Positions 24,510 through 33,593 of a DNA stretch of 64,000 nt are shown one piece after another. The DNA is from an uncultured Collinsella sp. Its GTDB lineage: Bacteria; Actinomycetota; Coriobacteriia; Coriobacteriales; Coriobacteriaceae. The stretch spans positions 1 to 64,000 of the forward strand of contig CAUACA010000006.1 of assembly GCA_958427355.1 (NCBI GenBank). Direction: 5' to 3'. The position numbers and the translations under genes are program-made. Position 1 is the stretch's first letter. Every line of letters begins with the position of its first letter. The notes under the pieces are model-generated. The model did not search any database and was not told where the DNA came from. It saw only the letters and a program-made list of their open reading frames with translations.

Positions 24510-26147
24510 TTAGTACATACCGCCGCCCTGCTGACCAGCGGTAGCAGCAGCGATAGCGTCCTCAAGCTGAGTGTTCTTGGGCACATCGGAGACGGTAGCC
24601 TCGGTGATGAGGATCAGGCTGGCGACAGAAGCAGCGTTCTGCAGGGTGACGCGGCTGACCTTGACGGGGTCGAGGACGCCCATCTCGATCATGTCGCCCC
24701 ACTCGCCGTTGGCAGAGTTGAGACCCTGGCCGGCGGGCAGCTCGGCAACCTTGTCGACCACGACAGCGCCCTCAAAGCCAGCGTTCTTGGCGATGGTAGC
24801 AACCGGAGCAGTCAGAGCCTTCTTGACGATGTCGACACCGATCTTCTCCTCGGGGTCGTCAAGCTCAACAGCGTCGAGCGCAGGAGCAGCGTCCATGAAG
24901 GCGACGCCGCCACCGGCGACAATGCCCTCCTCGACAGCAGCGCGGGTAGCCTGCAGGGCGTCCTCGACGCGATGCTTGATCTCCTTGAGCTCGGACTCGG
25001 TAGCAGCGCCGACCTTGATGACGGCAACGCCACCGGAGAGCTTGGCCAGGCGCTCCTGGAGCTTCTCACGGTCGAAGTCAGAGGTGGTGTTCTCCATCTC
25101 GCCCTTAATCTGAGCGATACGGGCGTCGATGGCCTCCTTGGAGCCAGCGCCGCCGACGACGACGGTGTTGTCCTTAGAGATGGTGACGGACTTAGCGGTA
25201 CCGAGCATATCGGCGGTGATGTCAGCGACCTTCACGCCCAACTCGTCCAGGGCAGCCTGGCCACCGGTGAGGACGGCGATGTCCTCGAGGATGCGCTTGC
25301 GGCGATCGCCGTAGCCCGGGGCCTTGACGGCGCAGACGTTGAGGGCGCCACGGATCTTGTTGAGGACCAGGGTAGGCAGAGCTTCGCCGTCGATGTCCTC
25401 AGCGATGATGAGCAGGCCACGGCCAGCGCGCTGGACAGCCTCGAGAACGGGCATGATGTCCTGAACGCTGGAGATCTTCTGGTCGGTGATGAGGATGTAC
25501 GGATCCTTCATCACGGCCTCCATGCGGTCGTTATCCGTGACGAAGTAAGCGGAGACATAGCCCTTGTCGAACTGCATGCCCTCGACGGTGTCGATGGTGA
25601 TGTCGAACGTCTGGGAATCCTCGACGGTGATGACGCCGTCCTTGCCCACGACCTCCATGGCCTCGGCGATCTTCTCGCCGACCTCGGGGTCACCGGCAGA
25701 GATGGTGCCGACGGAAGCAATCTGCTCCTTGGTCTCGACCGGCTTAGCCTGCTTCTTCATCTCGGCGACGGCGGCGTTGACGGCCTTGTCGATGCCGCGA
25801 CGGATGGCCAGCGGGTTGGCGCCAGCGGCGACGTTGCGCAGACCGTCGTTGACGATGGCCTGAGCGAGCAGAGTTGCGGTGGTGGTGCCGTCACCCACGG
25901 TGTCGTTGGTCTTGGTGGCAACCTCCTTCACCAGCTGAGCGCCCATGTTCTCGATGTTGTCCTCGAGCTCGATCTCCTTGGCGACGGAAACGCCGTCGTT
26001 GGTGATGGTCGGGGCACCGAACGTGCGTTGCAGCGCAACGTAGCGACCCTTGGGGCCCATGGTGACGGTAACGGCGTCGGCCAGAGTGTTGACGCCCTTG
26101 GCGAGCTTAGCGCGGGCATCGGTGTTGAACGTAATGTTCTTTGCCAT
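24510..26147 (-). CDS. groL: Chaperonin GroEL (Hsp60)
   Basis: Forms the 14-subunit folding chamber with GroES. The 545 residues match the family throughout: AKNITFNTDARAKL at the start, the ATP-binding TVTMGPKGR and VGDGTTTATLLAQAI, the signature AAVEEGIVAGGGVAF, and a Gly/Met tail GQQGGGMY. GGAGG lies 10 bases before the start. It follows groS with about a 95-base gap. Its 3' end lies 31 bases from the palindrome that an IS110 element has split. Confidence 0.97.
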   Translation of the reverse strand: MAKNITFNTDARAKLAKGVNTLADAVTVTMGPKGRYVALQRTFGAPTITNDGVSVAKEIELEDNIENMGAQLVKEVATKTNDTVGDGTTTATLLAQAIVNDGLRNVAAGANPLAIRRGIDKAVNAAVAEMKKQAKPVETKEQIASVGTISAGDPEVGEKIAEAMEVVGKDGVITVEDSQTFDITIDTVEGMQFDKGYVSAYFVTDNDRMEAVMKDPYILITDQKISSVQDIMPVLEAVQRAGRGLLIIAEDIDGEALPTLVLNKIRGALNVCAVKAPGYGDRRKRILEDIAVLTGGQAALDELGVKVADITADMLGTAKSVTISKDNTVVVGGAGSKEAIDARIAQIKGEMENTTSDFDREKLQERLAKLSGGVAVIKVGAATESELKEIKHRVEDALQATRAAVEEGIVAGGGVAFMDAAPALDAVELDDPEEKIGVDIVKKALTAPVATIAKNAGFEGAVVVDKVAELPAGQGLNSANGEWGDMIEMGVLDPVKVSRVTLQNAASVASLILITEATVSDVPKNTQLEDAIAAATAGQQGGGMY

Positions 26148-26243
26148 GGTAGGTAATCCTCCAAAAGAAATGTGACTCGCGTCGCCGCTTCCGAGTCCTA
26201 TGCGGCGGACGCGTTCAAAGACGAATCAGAGATTCTGACGAGA

Positions 26244-26537
26244 CTAGGCCTCGACGACAGCGTAGATGTCGTCGGCGCGCATCAGCAGATACTTCTCGCC
26301 GTCGACCTTGACCTCGTTGCCACCGAACTTACCGTAGATGACAACGTCACCGACCTTGACGTCCATGGGGATGCGCTCACCCTTGTCGTTGACCTTGCCG
26401 GCGCCCACGGCAACGATGGTGCCGCGCTGCGGCTTCTCCTGAGCGTTGCTGGCGATATACAGACCAGAAGCGGTCTTCTGCTCGGCCTCGTCGGGCTTGA
26501 CCAGAACACGATCTGCAAGCGGCTTCAAAGACGACAT
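26244..26537 (-). CDS. groS: Co-chaperonin GroES
   Basis: Heptameric lid of GroEL. The 97 residues match the family: LKPLADRVLVKPDEAEQKTASGLYI (signature), KPQRGTIVAVGAG, VKVGDVVIYGKFGGNEV and a C-terminal LLMRADDIYAVVE. GGAGGAG precedes the start. I looked upstream for a CIRCE (HrcA) or HAIR (HspR) operator and found neither in recognisable form, so heat control of this operon is unclear. Confidence 0.97.
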   Translation of the reverse strand: MSSLKPLADRVLVKPDEAEQKTASGLYIASNAQEKPQRGTIVAVGAGKVNDKGERIPMDVKVGDVVIYGKFGGNEVKVDGEKYLLMRADDIYAVVEA

Positions 26538-26674
26538 GCTTGTCTCCTCCTTTTTGGGCCGCGCGGTTATACCACGCGAATTAACCCTTTTTGTTTGCGT
26601 ACGCGTTGAATGGTACCCACGAATGGCGGGTTATACAACACGGAGTCAAAAAATCTTATTTTTTGGCACTTAGA

Positions 26675-26873
26675 TTTTCTGAATGCCGGGGGATAACTTA
26701 GCGGTGGCTCCCGGGGCGGACCGGAGGGCATGAAGTTTGCTGCTCTACAGTCCTGCGCAAGACGGAAAGCACATTAAGTGCTTTCCTTTGCGTGCGGAAC
26801 TCGCGACAAACTTCATGCCCTCCGGTCCGCCCCGGGAGCTAGGTTAACTAATTCGGGCCCGGCATTCAGAAAA
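26675..26873. repeat. 199-bp nested palindrome
   Basis: Three inverted repeats share one axis: outer arms 26675-26690 / 26858-26873 (16 bp perfect), middle arms 26707-26739 / 26807-26839 (33 bp perfect) and an inner hairpin ggaaagcac-attaa-gtgctttcc (26764-26786). There is no coding frame. It could extrude as a cruciform or fold as one long RNA hairpin on either strand. Confidence 0.9.
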
Positions 26874-27394
26874 GTCAGTGCAGCAAAATGGCGATGCGGA
26901 TAGGAACGTGGGTATGGTTTTCGCTGCGCGCACGGGTCCCCTGGGAAGCACCGTGCATTTTTGGGAGTATTCAGCAAGCCAGGACGGCTGCATACACGCC
27001 GGACACACCATATTGGTCCCAAGGACGCCTTCGACCGGCGATTTGAGTCGGCAGGCAAACCCCGCCAGGACACAAACCCCGCCAGGACAAAAAGGCATGC
27101 TTCGCGCCGCGCCGGACCCCAAAATGACGTCAATCTCCGCAACGTTACTCAGCCGCAGCGGCACCGGCAGAGCTCGCGGTGCTGAATACTCCGTTTTTTG
27201 CACGGCACGGGCGGGGGTACATCAGGATCAGGAAGGACATCCCAGCCTTTTTATGCAATCTGTAATGGGAAGTATGCAAAACACCAAGAGATAGCATTGC
27301 TGGTATTCAAATTGAGCGCGGGGCAGCAGCACCTCCGCCCCGCACCCAAATCCAACAGAGCAGGGACGCTCATGGTGGATCCCCACCAAAACGC

Positions 27395-27442
27395 AAACGC
27401 GGCTCGAGCGCCATCCCAAAATAGGCTGCGCGAGCCGCGTTT
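27395..27442 (-). terminator. Terminator of the amidohydrolase gene
   Basis: A 12-bp perfect stem (aaacgcggctcg and complement) with a 24-base loop, then CGTTTTGG on the minus strand, about 20 bases past the stop. Confidence 0.6.
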
Positions 27443-27460
27443 AACGGTACGACATGAATA

Positions 27461-29104
27461 TTAGCGCTCGTAAATCAAGTTGCCTGCCAGGTAGGTGGCC
27501 TGAACCTTAGTGGCCTGGAGCTCTTGGGGGTCGATGGTGAGTGGGTTTTGATCCAGGACTACCAGGTCGGCGTATTTGCCGGGTTCCAGGCTGCCGAGGT
27601 TTTGCTCATCGCCTGCCGCGTAGGCGCTGCCCAGGGTGTAGTTGCGCAGGGCTGTTGCTGCATCGATGCGCTCGCTCGGCAACCAGCCGCCCTCGGGCCA
27701 GTGGCTTTTGGGGTCCTGGCGCGTGATAGCCGTGTAGAGCACGTTCATGCTGGCAACGGGCGTGATAGGGCTGTCAGTGCCGAAGGCTTGGCGAATGCCG
27801 CGCTGTTTATAGGTCGCAAACGGCCACATGATGCGGCTGCGCTCCAAGCCCAGGTCGCGCTCCGGACCACCCGGGTCGAGCGTGATATGGCAGGGCTGGC
27901 TCGAGGCAACCACGTCGAGCTTGCGCAGGCGGTCGATGTCCTCGGGCAGAAGGTTCTCCAGGTGCTCGAGCGTGTTATGGCCGTGCTGGGGCAGGCCGTA
28001 CAGGTCGGCCGCTTCCTCGAAGATATCCAGCGCGGCATGAATCGCACCGTCGCCGATGACGTGGATGCGCACGGTGTGGCCGCGCTCCGCGGCCGCCAGA
28101 ACTAGCTTGCGCATGCGCTCGGCGGGAACCGTCAGACGGCCCTGGTCGCCCGGGAAGCGCGGATTGGTATAGGGCTCGGTGAGATATGCCGTGTGTTCGC
28201 TCGACACGCCGTCGAAGAACTGCTTAAAGCCTGGCGCCGAGAGCAGCGCGTTGTTCGTGTAGCGGGTCTGCAGCTCTTCCAAACGCGATTGGTCATCCAG
28301 CAGCGTGGGAAACAGATGGGCGCGGATGCCCAGCTTGCCGGCTGCCTGCAGCTTGTCGTAGACATCGTCGCGGATAAAATCGCAGCCCGGCATGGGCATG
28401 AGCGACATATCGCAGATCGAGGTGATGCCCTGCTCGGCCATGCGCCTCATTTGATCGGCGTAAGCGCCTGCAATGCGATCTTCGCCCAGCCACTCAAGAC
28501 AGCGCGGCAACAGCTGCATGGCAGCCGCTTCGTGAGCAATGCCCGTGAGCTCGCCGTTTGCGTCCTTGTCGTAGCTGCCGCCCGCCGGCGGCTCGCTGTC
28601 GCGCGTGACGCCGAGCGCCTCGAGTGCGCTGCTGTTGAGCCACAGCGTGTGGCCGTCGCCCGAGTACATAACGCAGGGACGATCGGGGAATGCCGCATCG
28701 AGCGACGCCTTGGTAGGATGCTCGGGCGGGTCCCAACGGTAGTCGCGCCAGCCCTGCGTCACAACCCAAGCGTCGTCGGGCAGGTCCTGGGAAAACTCGA
28801 GCGCGTGCTGTACCAGCGCCGCCTCGGACGTGCCCATATCCATGAGCATGTACGGCGAGGAACCGACCGAGGTATGGAAGAAGTGCAGATGAGCGTCATG
28901 GAAACCGGGGCAGACAAACTGCTCGCCGTAGTCGAGAACCGGCGTGGCGGCGGGAGCGGCAGCGATCACGTCATCGGGCTTGCCGACTGCGACGATACGG
29001 TCACCTGCGATGGCAATCGCCAGCTCACGAGCAGTATCGATGCCGTCTTGCGCGGTAAAGACGTTCTTGGAGCGGATAATCCGATCGATATGTTGCATGG
29101 GCAT
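27461..29104 (-). CDS. Metal-dependent amidohydrolase, YtcJ-like
   Basis: Amidohydrolase-superfamily enzyme (about 547 residues) of the YtcJ/DUF3604-neighbour type; the substrate is not known. The metal-binding HxH is in CPGFHDAHLHFFH, further ligands are likely in RIHVIGDGAIHAALD and SSQPCHITLD, and the catalytic Asp region is AFGTDSPITP. The C-terminal LGSLEPGKYADLVVLDQNPL closes the composite beta-sandwich. Three in-frame ATGs (29098, 29104, 29110) are possible starts with weak ribosome sites; 29104 is a compromise. It is divergently transcribed from an M20 amidohydrolase, which hints at joint use of acylated amino acids or peptides. Confidence 0.85.
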   Translation of the reverse strand: MPMQHIDRIIRSKNVFTAQDGIDTARELAIAIAGDRIVAVGKPDDVIAAAPAATPVLDYGEQFVCPGFHDAHLHFFHTSVGSSPYMLMDMGTSEAALVQHALEFSQDLPDDAWVVTQGWRDYRWDPPEHPTKASLDAAFPDRPCVMYSGDGHTLWLNSSALEALGVTRDSEPPAGGSYDKDANGELTGIAHEAAAMQLLPRCLEWLGEDRIAGAYADQMRRMAEQGITSICDMSLMPMPGCDFIRDDVYDKLQAAGKLGIRAHLFPTLLDDQSRLEELQTRYTNNALLSAPGFKQFFDGVSSEHTAYLTEPYTNPRFPGDQGRLTVPAERMRKLVLAAAERGHTVRIHVIGDGAIHAALDIFEEAADLYGLPQHGHNTLEHLENLLPEDIDRLRKLDVVASSQPCHITLDPGGPERDLGLERSRIMWPFATYKQRGIRQAFGTDSPITPVASMNVLYTAITRQDPKSHWPEGGWLPSERIDAATALRNYTLGSAYAAGDEQNLGSLEPGKYADLVVLDQNPLTIDPQELQATKVQATYLAGNLIYER

Positions 29105-29266
29105 CCCCATCTCTGGCAGGAAATTCAACACCCCCGAGTGTACTCCCCCGTCTCGGTTACAAAATGCCAAGCGGCAAACGGCAGCTTTGCCAGCCCTAGC
29201 GGCAGGTGGCATACTGGAGAGAGCCTGTACGATTTTGCGATCAACCCAGCAAGGAGCAAATCGATC

Positions 29267-30730
29267 ATGACGAAGACCAAGGCACAGCAGATTATGGCGG
29301 CGACCGAGGCTCGCGCGGCAGACGACGTCACCGCGGCCATCCGAGATATCGCCGCCGAGTTTGAGCCCTATATCATCAAGCAGCGTCGGCACTTCCATAA
29401 GCATCCGGAGCTGAGCCTTGCCGAGGAGCGCACAACCTCTGACATCGCCAACCAGCTCGACGCCATGAATATCCCCTACGAGCGTCCGCTCAAGACCGGC
29501 TTGGTGGCAACGCTTCGCGGTACCGCGCCGGATGCCTACCGCGAGGACGGCACGCCGCGCCGCCGTATCCTGCTGCGCGCCGATATCGACGCCCTGCCCG
29601 TCACCGAGCAGACCGGCGAGGAGTTCGCCAGCGTCAACGAGGGTTGCATGCACGCCTGCGGCCACGACTGCCACATCGCCATGATGCTCGGCACGCTGCA
29701 AATCCTGCGCCATATGACTGACGACATCCACGGCGAGGTCCGCATCGTCTTCCAGCCCAGCGAGGAAAACGGTCAGGGCGCGAAACTCATGATCGGCACG
29801 GGCGTGCTCGACGGCGTCGACGGTGCCTACGCCGCGCACATCTGGAGCGAGGTCGACGCCGGCACCGTAAGCTGCGAGCCCGGCCCGCGCATGGCCAATA
29901 CCGACTGGTTCCGCATCGACGTCCGCGGCACCTCATGCCACGGCGCCATGCCCCAGCGCGGCCACGACGCCGTTATGGTTGCCGCCGAGATCGTCAACGC
30001 CCTGCAGACCATCGTTTCGCGCGAGATCAGCCCCTACGAACCGGCTGTCATCACCGTCGGCGAGCTGCACGGCGGCACCGCGCGCAACGTTATCGCCGGC
30101 ACGGCCTACCTCGCCGGCACGGTGCGCACCTACGGCGATTCGACCCACGAGGAAATGCCGGAGCTTATGCGACGCATCGTGGAGCATACCGCAGCAGCTC
30201 TGGGCGCCGAGGCAGAGCTCACCGACTACACCATCGCCAACTACAAGGTCGAAAACGACTCAGCTTCGAGCGAGCGCTGCCGTCAGGCCGTAATCAAGTG
30301 CCTGGGCCCCACCGGTCAAGGCCATTACCGTGGCACGCTCTCGGGCGAGGATTTTTCGGAGTACCTGCGCCGCGTGCCGGGCGTGCTCGCCTTTGTAGGT
30401 ACGCGTAACCCCAAGATTGGCGCCACGTACGCCCAGCATTCCTGCTTTTACAAGATCGACGAGTCGGTACTGTCCAAGGGTTCCATGGTAGCCGCCCAGT
30501 ATGCCATCGACTTTTTGGCCGAGCCCACGCAAGAGGAGCTCGACGGCCCCACGATCGCCGCGGTTGCCGAAACCAACCCCGACTTGGCCGCCAAACTGCG
30601 CTCTGCCAAGGCAACGGCCGCTGAGGCGCGCGACGCCATGCACGATGCCCGCACCGCCCGCCATGCCGCAATCAAGGGCATCCACGATGCGCGGGCTGCC
30701 GCTCGCTGCGAGGGAAAGCACGACGAGTAG
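29267..30730 (+). CDS. M20 family amidohydrolase/peptidase
   Basis: Zinc-dependent hydrolase that typically removes N-acyl or aminoacyl groups (HipO/AbgB/ACY1-like). The 487 residues include RRHFHKHPELSLAEERT, the metal-binding LLRADIDALPVTEQTG, HACGHDCHIAMMLG, the catalytic-Glu motif QPSEENGQGAKLMI, GTSCHGAMPQRGHDAV in the dimerisation domain, and SGEDFSEYLRRVPG near the end. A tail of about 60 residues rich in Ala, Arg and His (EARDAMHDARTARHAAIKG) extends past the usual end. The start has AAGGAG 10 bases upstream. Confidence 0.92.
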   Translation: MTKTKAQQIMAATEARAADDVTAAIRDIAAEFEPYIIKQRRHFHKHPELSLAEERTTSDIANQLDAMNIPYERPLKTGLVATLRGTAPDAYREDGTPRRRILLRADIDALPVTEQTGEEFASVNEGCMHACGHDCHIAMMLGTLQILRHMTDDIHGEVRIVFQPSEENGQGAKLMIGTGVLDGVDGAYAAHIWSEVDAGTVSCEPGPRMANTDWFRIDVRGTSCHGAMPQRGHDAVMVAAEIVNALQTIVSREISPYEPAVITVGELHGGTARNVIAGTAYLAGTVRTYGDSTHEEMPELMRRIVEHTAAALGAEAELTDYTIANYKVENDSASSERCRQAVIKCLGPTGQGHYRGTLSGEDFSEYLRRVPGVLAFVGTRNPKIGATYAQHSCFYKIDESVLSKGSMVAAQYAIDFLAEPTQEELDGPTIAAVAETNPDLAAKLRSAKATAAEARDAMHDARTARHAAIKGIHDARAAARCEGKHDE

Positions 30731-30775
30731 TCGATTCGCTGGCATCTCGCAGTCATAGCCACATCGCGATGTCAA

Positions 30776-30811
30776 AGCGGGGGCGGACGTTTCGACTCGT
30801 CCGCCCCCGCT
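30776..30811. terminator. Bidirectional terminator
   Basis: A 14-bp perfect stem agcgggggcggacg / cgtccgcccccgct lies between convergent genes (M20 on plus, DUF2752 on minus). T-runs are weak on both sides. Confidence 0.7.
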
Positions 30812-30824
30812 CATTTGTCAAACG

Positions 30825-31331
30825 CTATTTCTGCCATTTGTACCCCATCCCCAAATGGCAGAGCCAGCGTGGGGGTTCGAGGTGGATGATATCGGTGGGA
30901 ACTCCGGCGGGAGCGTGACCACCAAAGAGCAGGCCCGCGTCTGCCGGATTGATAAGGCGCACGATCCATACGGCGACGACCAGCACGCACAACATGGCGA
31001 CCGCAATGTCGATACCACGCTTTAGCTTGCTCGATGCCACCTCCTCGCGCACGAACGCGAGCACAAACGCAATCGGTACCACCCAAAACAGCGGATGGTA
31101 GGCAAAGGCCGCCGCAAAATCGAGGCGCAGCGCCGCCAGCCACGCCCTCGTCATACCGCATCCCGGACAAGGAATGCCCGTCATCAATCGAAAAATGCAG
31201 CCGATGTCGAGCAGGTAGAGCGCGAGCCAGGCGACAAAGAGCGCGCCGGTGCAAGAAAGGGCGCGGCGAAGGAGCTCCGCCGTGCCCTTATGTCCCTGGG
31301 AGCTGTTCACGCCGCCCTTATTGTTAGGCAT
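30825..31331 (-). CDS. DUF2752 family membrane protein
   Basis: Small membrane protein of unknown function (168 residues). The DUF2752 hallmark GIPCPGCGMTRAWLAALR is clear, followed by a second and a third hydrophobic segment (HPLFWVVPIAFVLAF, AVAMLCVLVVAVWIV). Its ATG overlaps the stop of the upstream zinc-ribbon gene by 8 bases, so the two are translationally coupled. Confidence 0.85.
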   Translation of the reverse strand: MPNNKGGVNSSQGHKGTAELLRRALSCTGALFVAWLALYLLDIGCIFRLMTGIPCPGCGMTRAWLAALRLDFAAAFAYHPLFWVVPIAFVLAFVREEVASSKLKRGIDIAVAMLCVLVVAVWIVRLINPADAGLLFGGHAPAGVPTDIIHLEPPRWLCHLGMGYKWQK

Positions 31332-31950
31332 GAGCGCCAAGACGGATGTTGTAAGCCGTTGCCATGGCATTGGTATTATTGATGATGATGTTCATGGCAA
31401 AGATGGGGCCAAGACCGCACAGCAGCACGCCGATGATCTGCCACAGAAGAACGGTGGTGCCGTTTTCCTGGAACACCAGGCCGTAGCGAGGAGCGTTGGC
31501 CTGCAGGCGGTTGCCAATCTTGTAATACCAGTAGTACGCGTAGAAGCCGCAGGTCACAAACGACAGCAGGATGAATGCCGCCAGACCCGGCGTGGAATCG
31601 CCGTCGTCCTGGCACATGACATTGATGTCGCGGGCCAAGCAATACAGGAAGTAGAACGAATAGATACCGCAGGTCACAAGAGAGAGCAGCAGCCAGCCGA
31701 TCAGGCTGCGGTCAGCCTTGACGGGGCCATAGTCCATCGGAGCGGATGCGGACTGTTGGGCGTATTGACCGGTGCACTGCTGCTGACCGGTGTACTGCTG
31801 CTGAGGCTGGGGCGCGGGCTGAATAGTCTGGGCCGGAGCGGGCTGGGGCTGCGGGGCCGCAGCGGCAGAAGCGGCACCAACGGCGGATCCGCAAACAGGG
31901 CAGAATTTGGCATCATCCGAAATGGGAGAGCCGCAAGTGGGACAGAACAT
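31324..31950 (-). CDS. Zinc-ribbon membrane protein (DUF4234-like)
   Basis: 208 residues. It starts with a double-CxxC zinc ribbon (MFCPTCGSPISDDAKFCPVCG), then an Ala/Pro/Gln-rich linker (about 25-70), then four hydrophobic segments with the repeated pattern LLSLVTCGIYSFYFLY and LLSFVTCGFYAYYWYY that is typical of DUF4234. Function unknown. The ATG at 31950 has AAGGAG 6 bases upstream. A TGTTGCGCAACATTG box lies 76 bases upstream of the start. Confidence 0.85.
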   Translation of the reverse strand: MFCPTCGSPISDDAKFCPVCGSAVGAASAAAAPQPQPAPAQTIQPAPQPQQQYTGQQQCTGQYAQQSASAPMDYGPVKADRSLIGWLLLSLVTCGIYSFYFLYCLARDINVMCQDDGDSTPGLAAFILLSFVTCGFYAYYWYYKIGNRLQANAPRYGLVFQENGTTVLLWQIIGVLLCGLGPIFAMNIIINNTNAMATAYNIRLGAHA

Positions 31951-32025
31951 CAACTTCTCCTTTTCCTAAGGCGTCGCACGCCTTCAAACCTAACACGTCT
32001 ATGTCCTCAACAATAGCCGCGACGT

Positions 32026-32040
32026 TGTTGCGCAACATTG
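32026..32040. promoter_or_regulatory. Palindromic box TGTTGCGCAACATTG (copy 1)
   Basis: The same 15 bases occur at 48222-48236, 66 bases before the start of the surface protein. Here it is 76 bases before a zinc-ribbon membrane protein gene. The core GTTGCGCAAC is a perfect palindrome. It is a candidate operator for a shared regulator. Confidence 0.45.
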
Positions 32041-32144
32041 ATCAATTACCGAGAGATAATGCCACAACCGTTTTCCAGGCATTTTCTTGCTTTCGCCGTA
32101 GAAAAAGGCGCTCCGGGTTCAGTTGCCCAGGGCGTCTCGACCGA

Positions 32145-33443
32145 CTATTCGGTTTGATTGTTTTCGGCAGCAGGGTTATCGCCCGACTCATCCGCCGGCG
32201 TGGCAACGGCATTCCAATCGGGTTCTGCAGGCGTGGCCTCGGGCGCCGGTGCGGGTGTAGGGGCCGGTGCCGGAGCAGACGTCGGCGCGGGCGACGTTGC
32301 AGGCGCAGGTGCGGGTGCAGGTGCAGCACCAGCGGCCATGGGATTAAAGCCCGTAGGTGTAGGCTTCTTCTCGAAGGGCAATACAAAAGTCAGGACATCG
32401 TCCTTGTCCTCGTCAGCCCACTCGCTTGCATAGCGTGCGGCCCAATAGCCAACGGCACGGTGCTTGAGCATCTTGCCAAAGACCGTAAGAAATACGGTGA
32501 CGAAAGCGACCAGCACCAAGAACAGCGCGAGCGTGACGCCACCGCCGGTAACAATTGCCTCAATACCCGTAGGACGATAGTAGTAGCTATACATACCGAC
32601 AGAGGCAATGGCGCCAAAGACGACCGTCAAGATCCATGTGACAACGTTGGCGACCAGGCCCGTCAAAAACTCGGGAAGGAACGAAGCACAGAACAGCTTG
32701 GTCTTGTTGTGCTTAAACGCCGCCCAGACCTTATCGAGCGAAAACGCGCTCTCAACGCGACCGGTCACCGCAAAGTGCATCACGGCAATGTCGGCGAACA
32801 TCTTAAAGAAGACCCCCAGGACCGCCGTGGCAATCACAGCCAGGACAAGCAGACCAAGCGAGCCAAACAGCGCAGCCTCGAGCGCATAAGAGCCGTAATA
32901 CGAATACGAGCCCGCGGCGCCAATTACCACGCTCTCCACCAACGAAAGCACTACACCGATAACGGGAATGGCAGCGATAACCTCGAGCACGACCGAAATA
33001 ACGCTCGAAAAGACTCCAAGGCCAAACGATGTGGAACGCATCAACGGACGATCCATACCGTCATCAATCTTAAGCGACAGATCGCGACCCCACTCGATGC
33101 CAAAGCCCGAACCGCACACGCTCGCCACGTAAGCGGCCAAAAAGCCGATGGCAGCTGCAATACCGCCGATAACGGGAATAAACAGCACGAGCACTGACAC
33201 GACACAGATAAGCGCCGGCAAAAAGGCAATCTGGCACACGCGCTGCAGCACGCCCGGCGTCTTGGTCATATCCTCAAACGCCTGAGCCACACAGCCCTTG
33301 GACGCGTTCATGGGAGGCTGAGGGACAAATTGCTGAGGCTGACCCTGAGGGGTGGAAGCTGCAGCACCAGCATTAGGAGCGCCACACACGCCGCAGAACT
33401 TATCGTTATCGCCCATGGGGGCGCCACACTGCGAGCAGAACAT
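32145..33443 (-). CDS. Zinc-ribbon membrane protein (DUF4013-like)
   Basis: 432 residues with an N-terminal zinc ribbon (MFCSQCGAPMGDNDKFCGVCGAP), a low-complexity linker, then a multi-spanning membrane region of about 300 residues (GGIAAAIGFLAAYVASV, FGLGVFSSVISVVLEVIAAI, GSLGLLVLAVIATAVLG, GGVTLALFLVLVAFVTVFLT), and a C-terminal Ala/Pro repeat tail (APAPAPATSPAP). The layout resembles DUF4013 proteins. Function unknown. The ATG at 33443 is chosen because the zinc ribbon normally begins at the first residue; an ATG 9 bases upstream also exists. Confidence 0.82.
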   Translation of the reverse strand: MFCSQCGAPMGDNDKFCGVCGAPNAGAAASTPQGQPQQFVPQPPMNASKGCVAQAFEDMTKTPGVLQRVCQIAFLPALICVVSVLVLFIPVIGGIAAAIGFLAAYVASVCGSGFGIEWGRDLSLKIDDGMDRPLMRSTSFGLGVFSSVISVVLEVIAAIPVIGVVLSLVESVVIGAAGSYSYYGSYALEAALFGSLGLLVLAVIATAVLGVFFKMFADIAVMHFAVTGRVESAFSLDKVWAAFKHNKTKLFCASFLPEFLTGLVANVVTWILTVVFGAIASVGMYSYYYRPTGIEAIVTGGGVTLALFLVLVAFVTVFLTVFGKMLKHRAVGYWAARYASEWADEDKDDVLTFVLPFEKKPTPTGFNPMAAGAAPAPAPAPATSPAPTSAPAPAPTPAPAPEATPAEPDWNAVATPADESGDNPAAENNQTE

Positions 33444-33593
33444 CGAAATCATCCCTTCGTATCTTGAGCGAATCACTTGGATCGCAAACGATGTCTTTGG
33501 CATCATTATCACCCAAGGTGAGGACAAATACTCCTAGATGACGTATTTGCAACACGCGAGGCGCTTTTCGATTGTTTGATGAGTGCGTCCGCG

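Larger units (their letters stand above)
26538..27460. other. Gene-free stretch between groES and the amidohydrolase
   Basis: About 920 bases. 26538-26674 should contain the groESL promoter; two TATAAC hexamers are visible on the minus strand but without a good -35. 26675-26873 is a nested palindrome described separately. 26874-27390 has open frames on both strands, but their composition (Cys/Pro/Ser-rich, no start signals) is not protein-like. A terminator for the amidohydrolase lies at 27395-27442. Confidence 0.6.

Noticed and set aside
26538..26674. Heat-shock operator (CIRCE or HAIR) upstream of groES
   Set aside because: Neither TTAGCACTC-N9-GAGTGCTAA nor a CTTGAGT-type palindrome is present in recognisable form.
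26844..27203. Minus-strand open frame of 119 codons downstream of the nested palindrome
   Set aside because: Cys/Pro/Ser-rich with no ribosome site or recognisable domain, and its 3' end runs into the palindrome arm; it could be a decayed repeat but I cannot support a gene.
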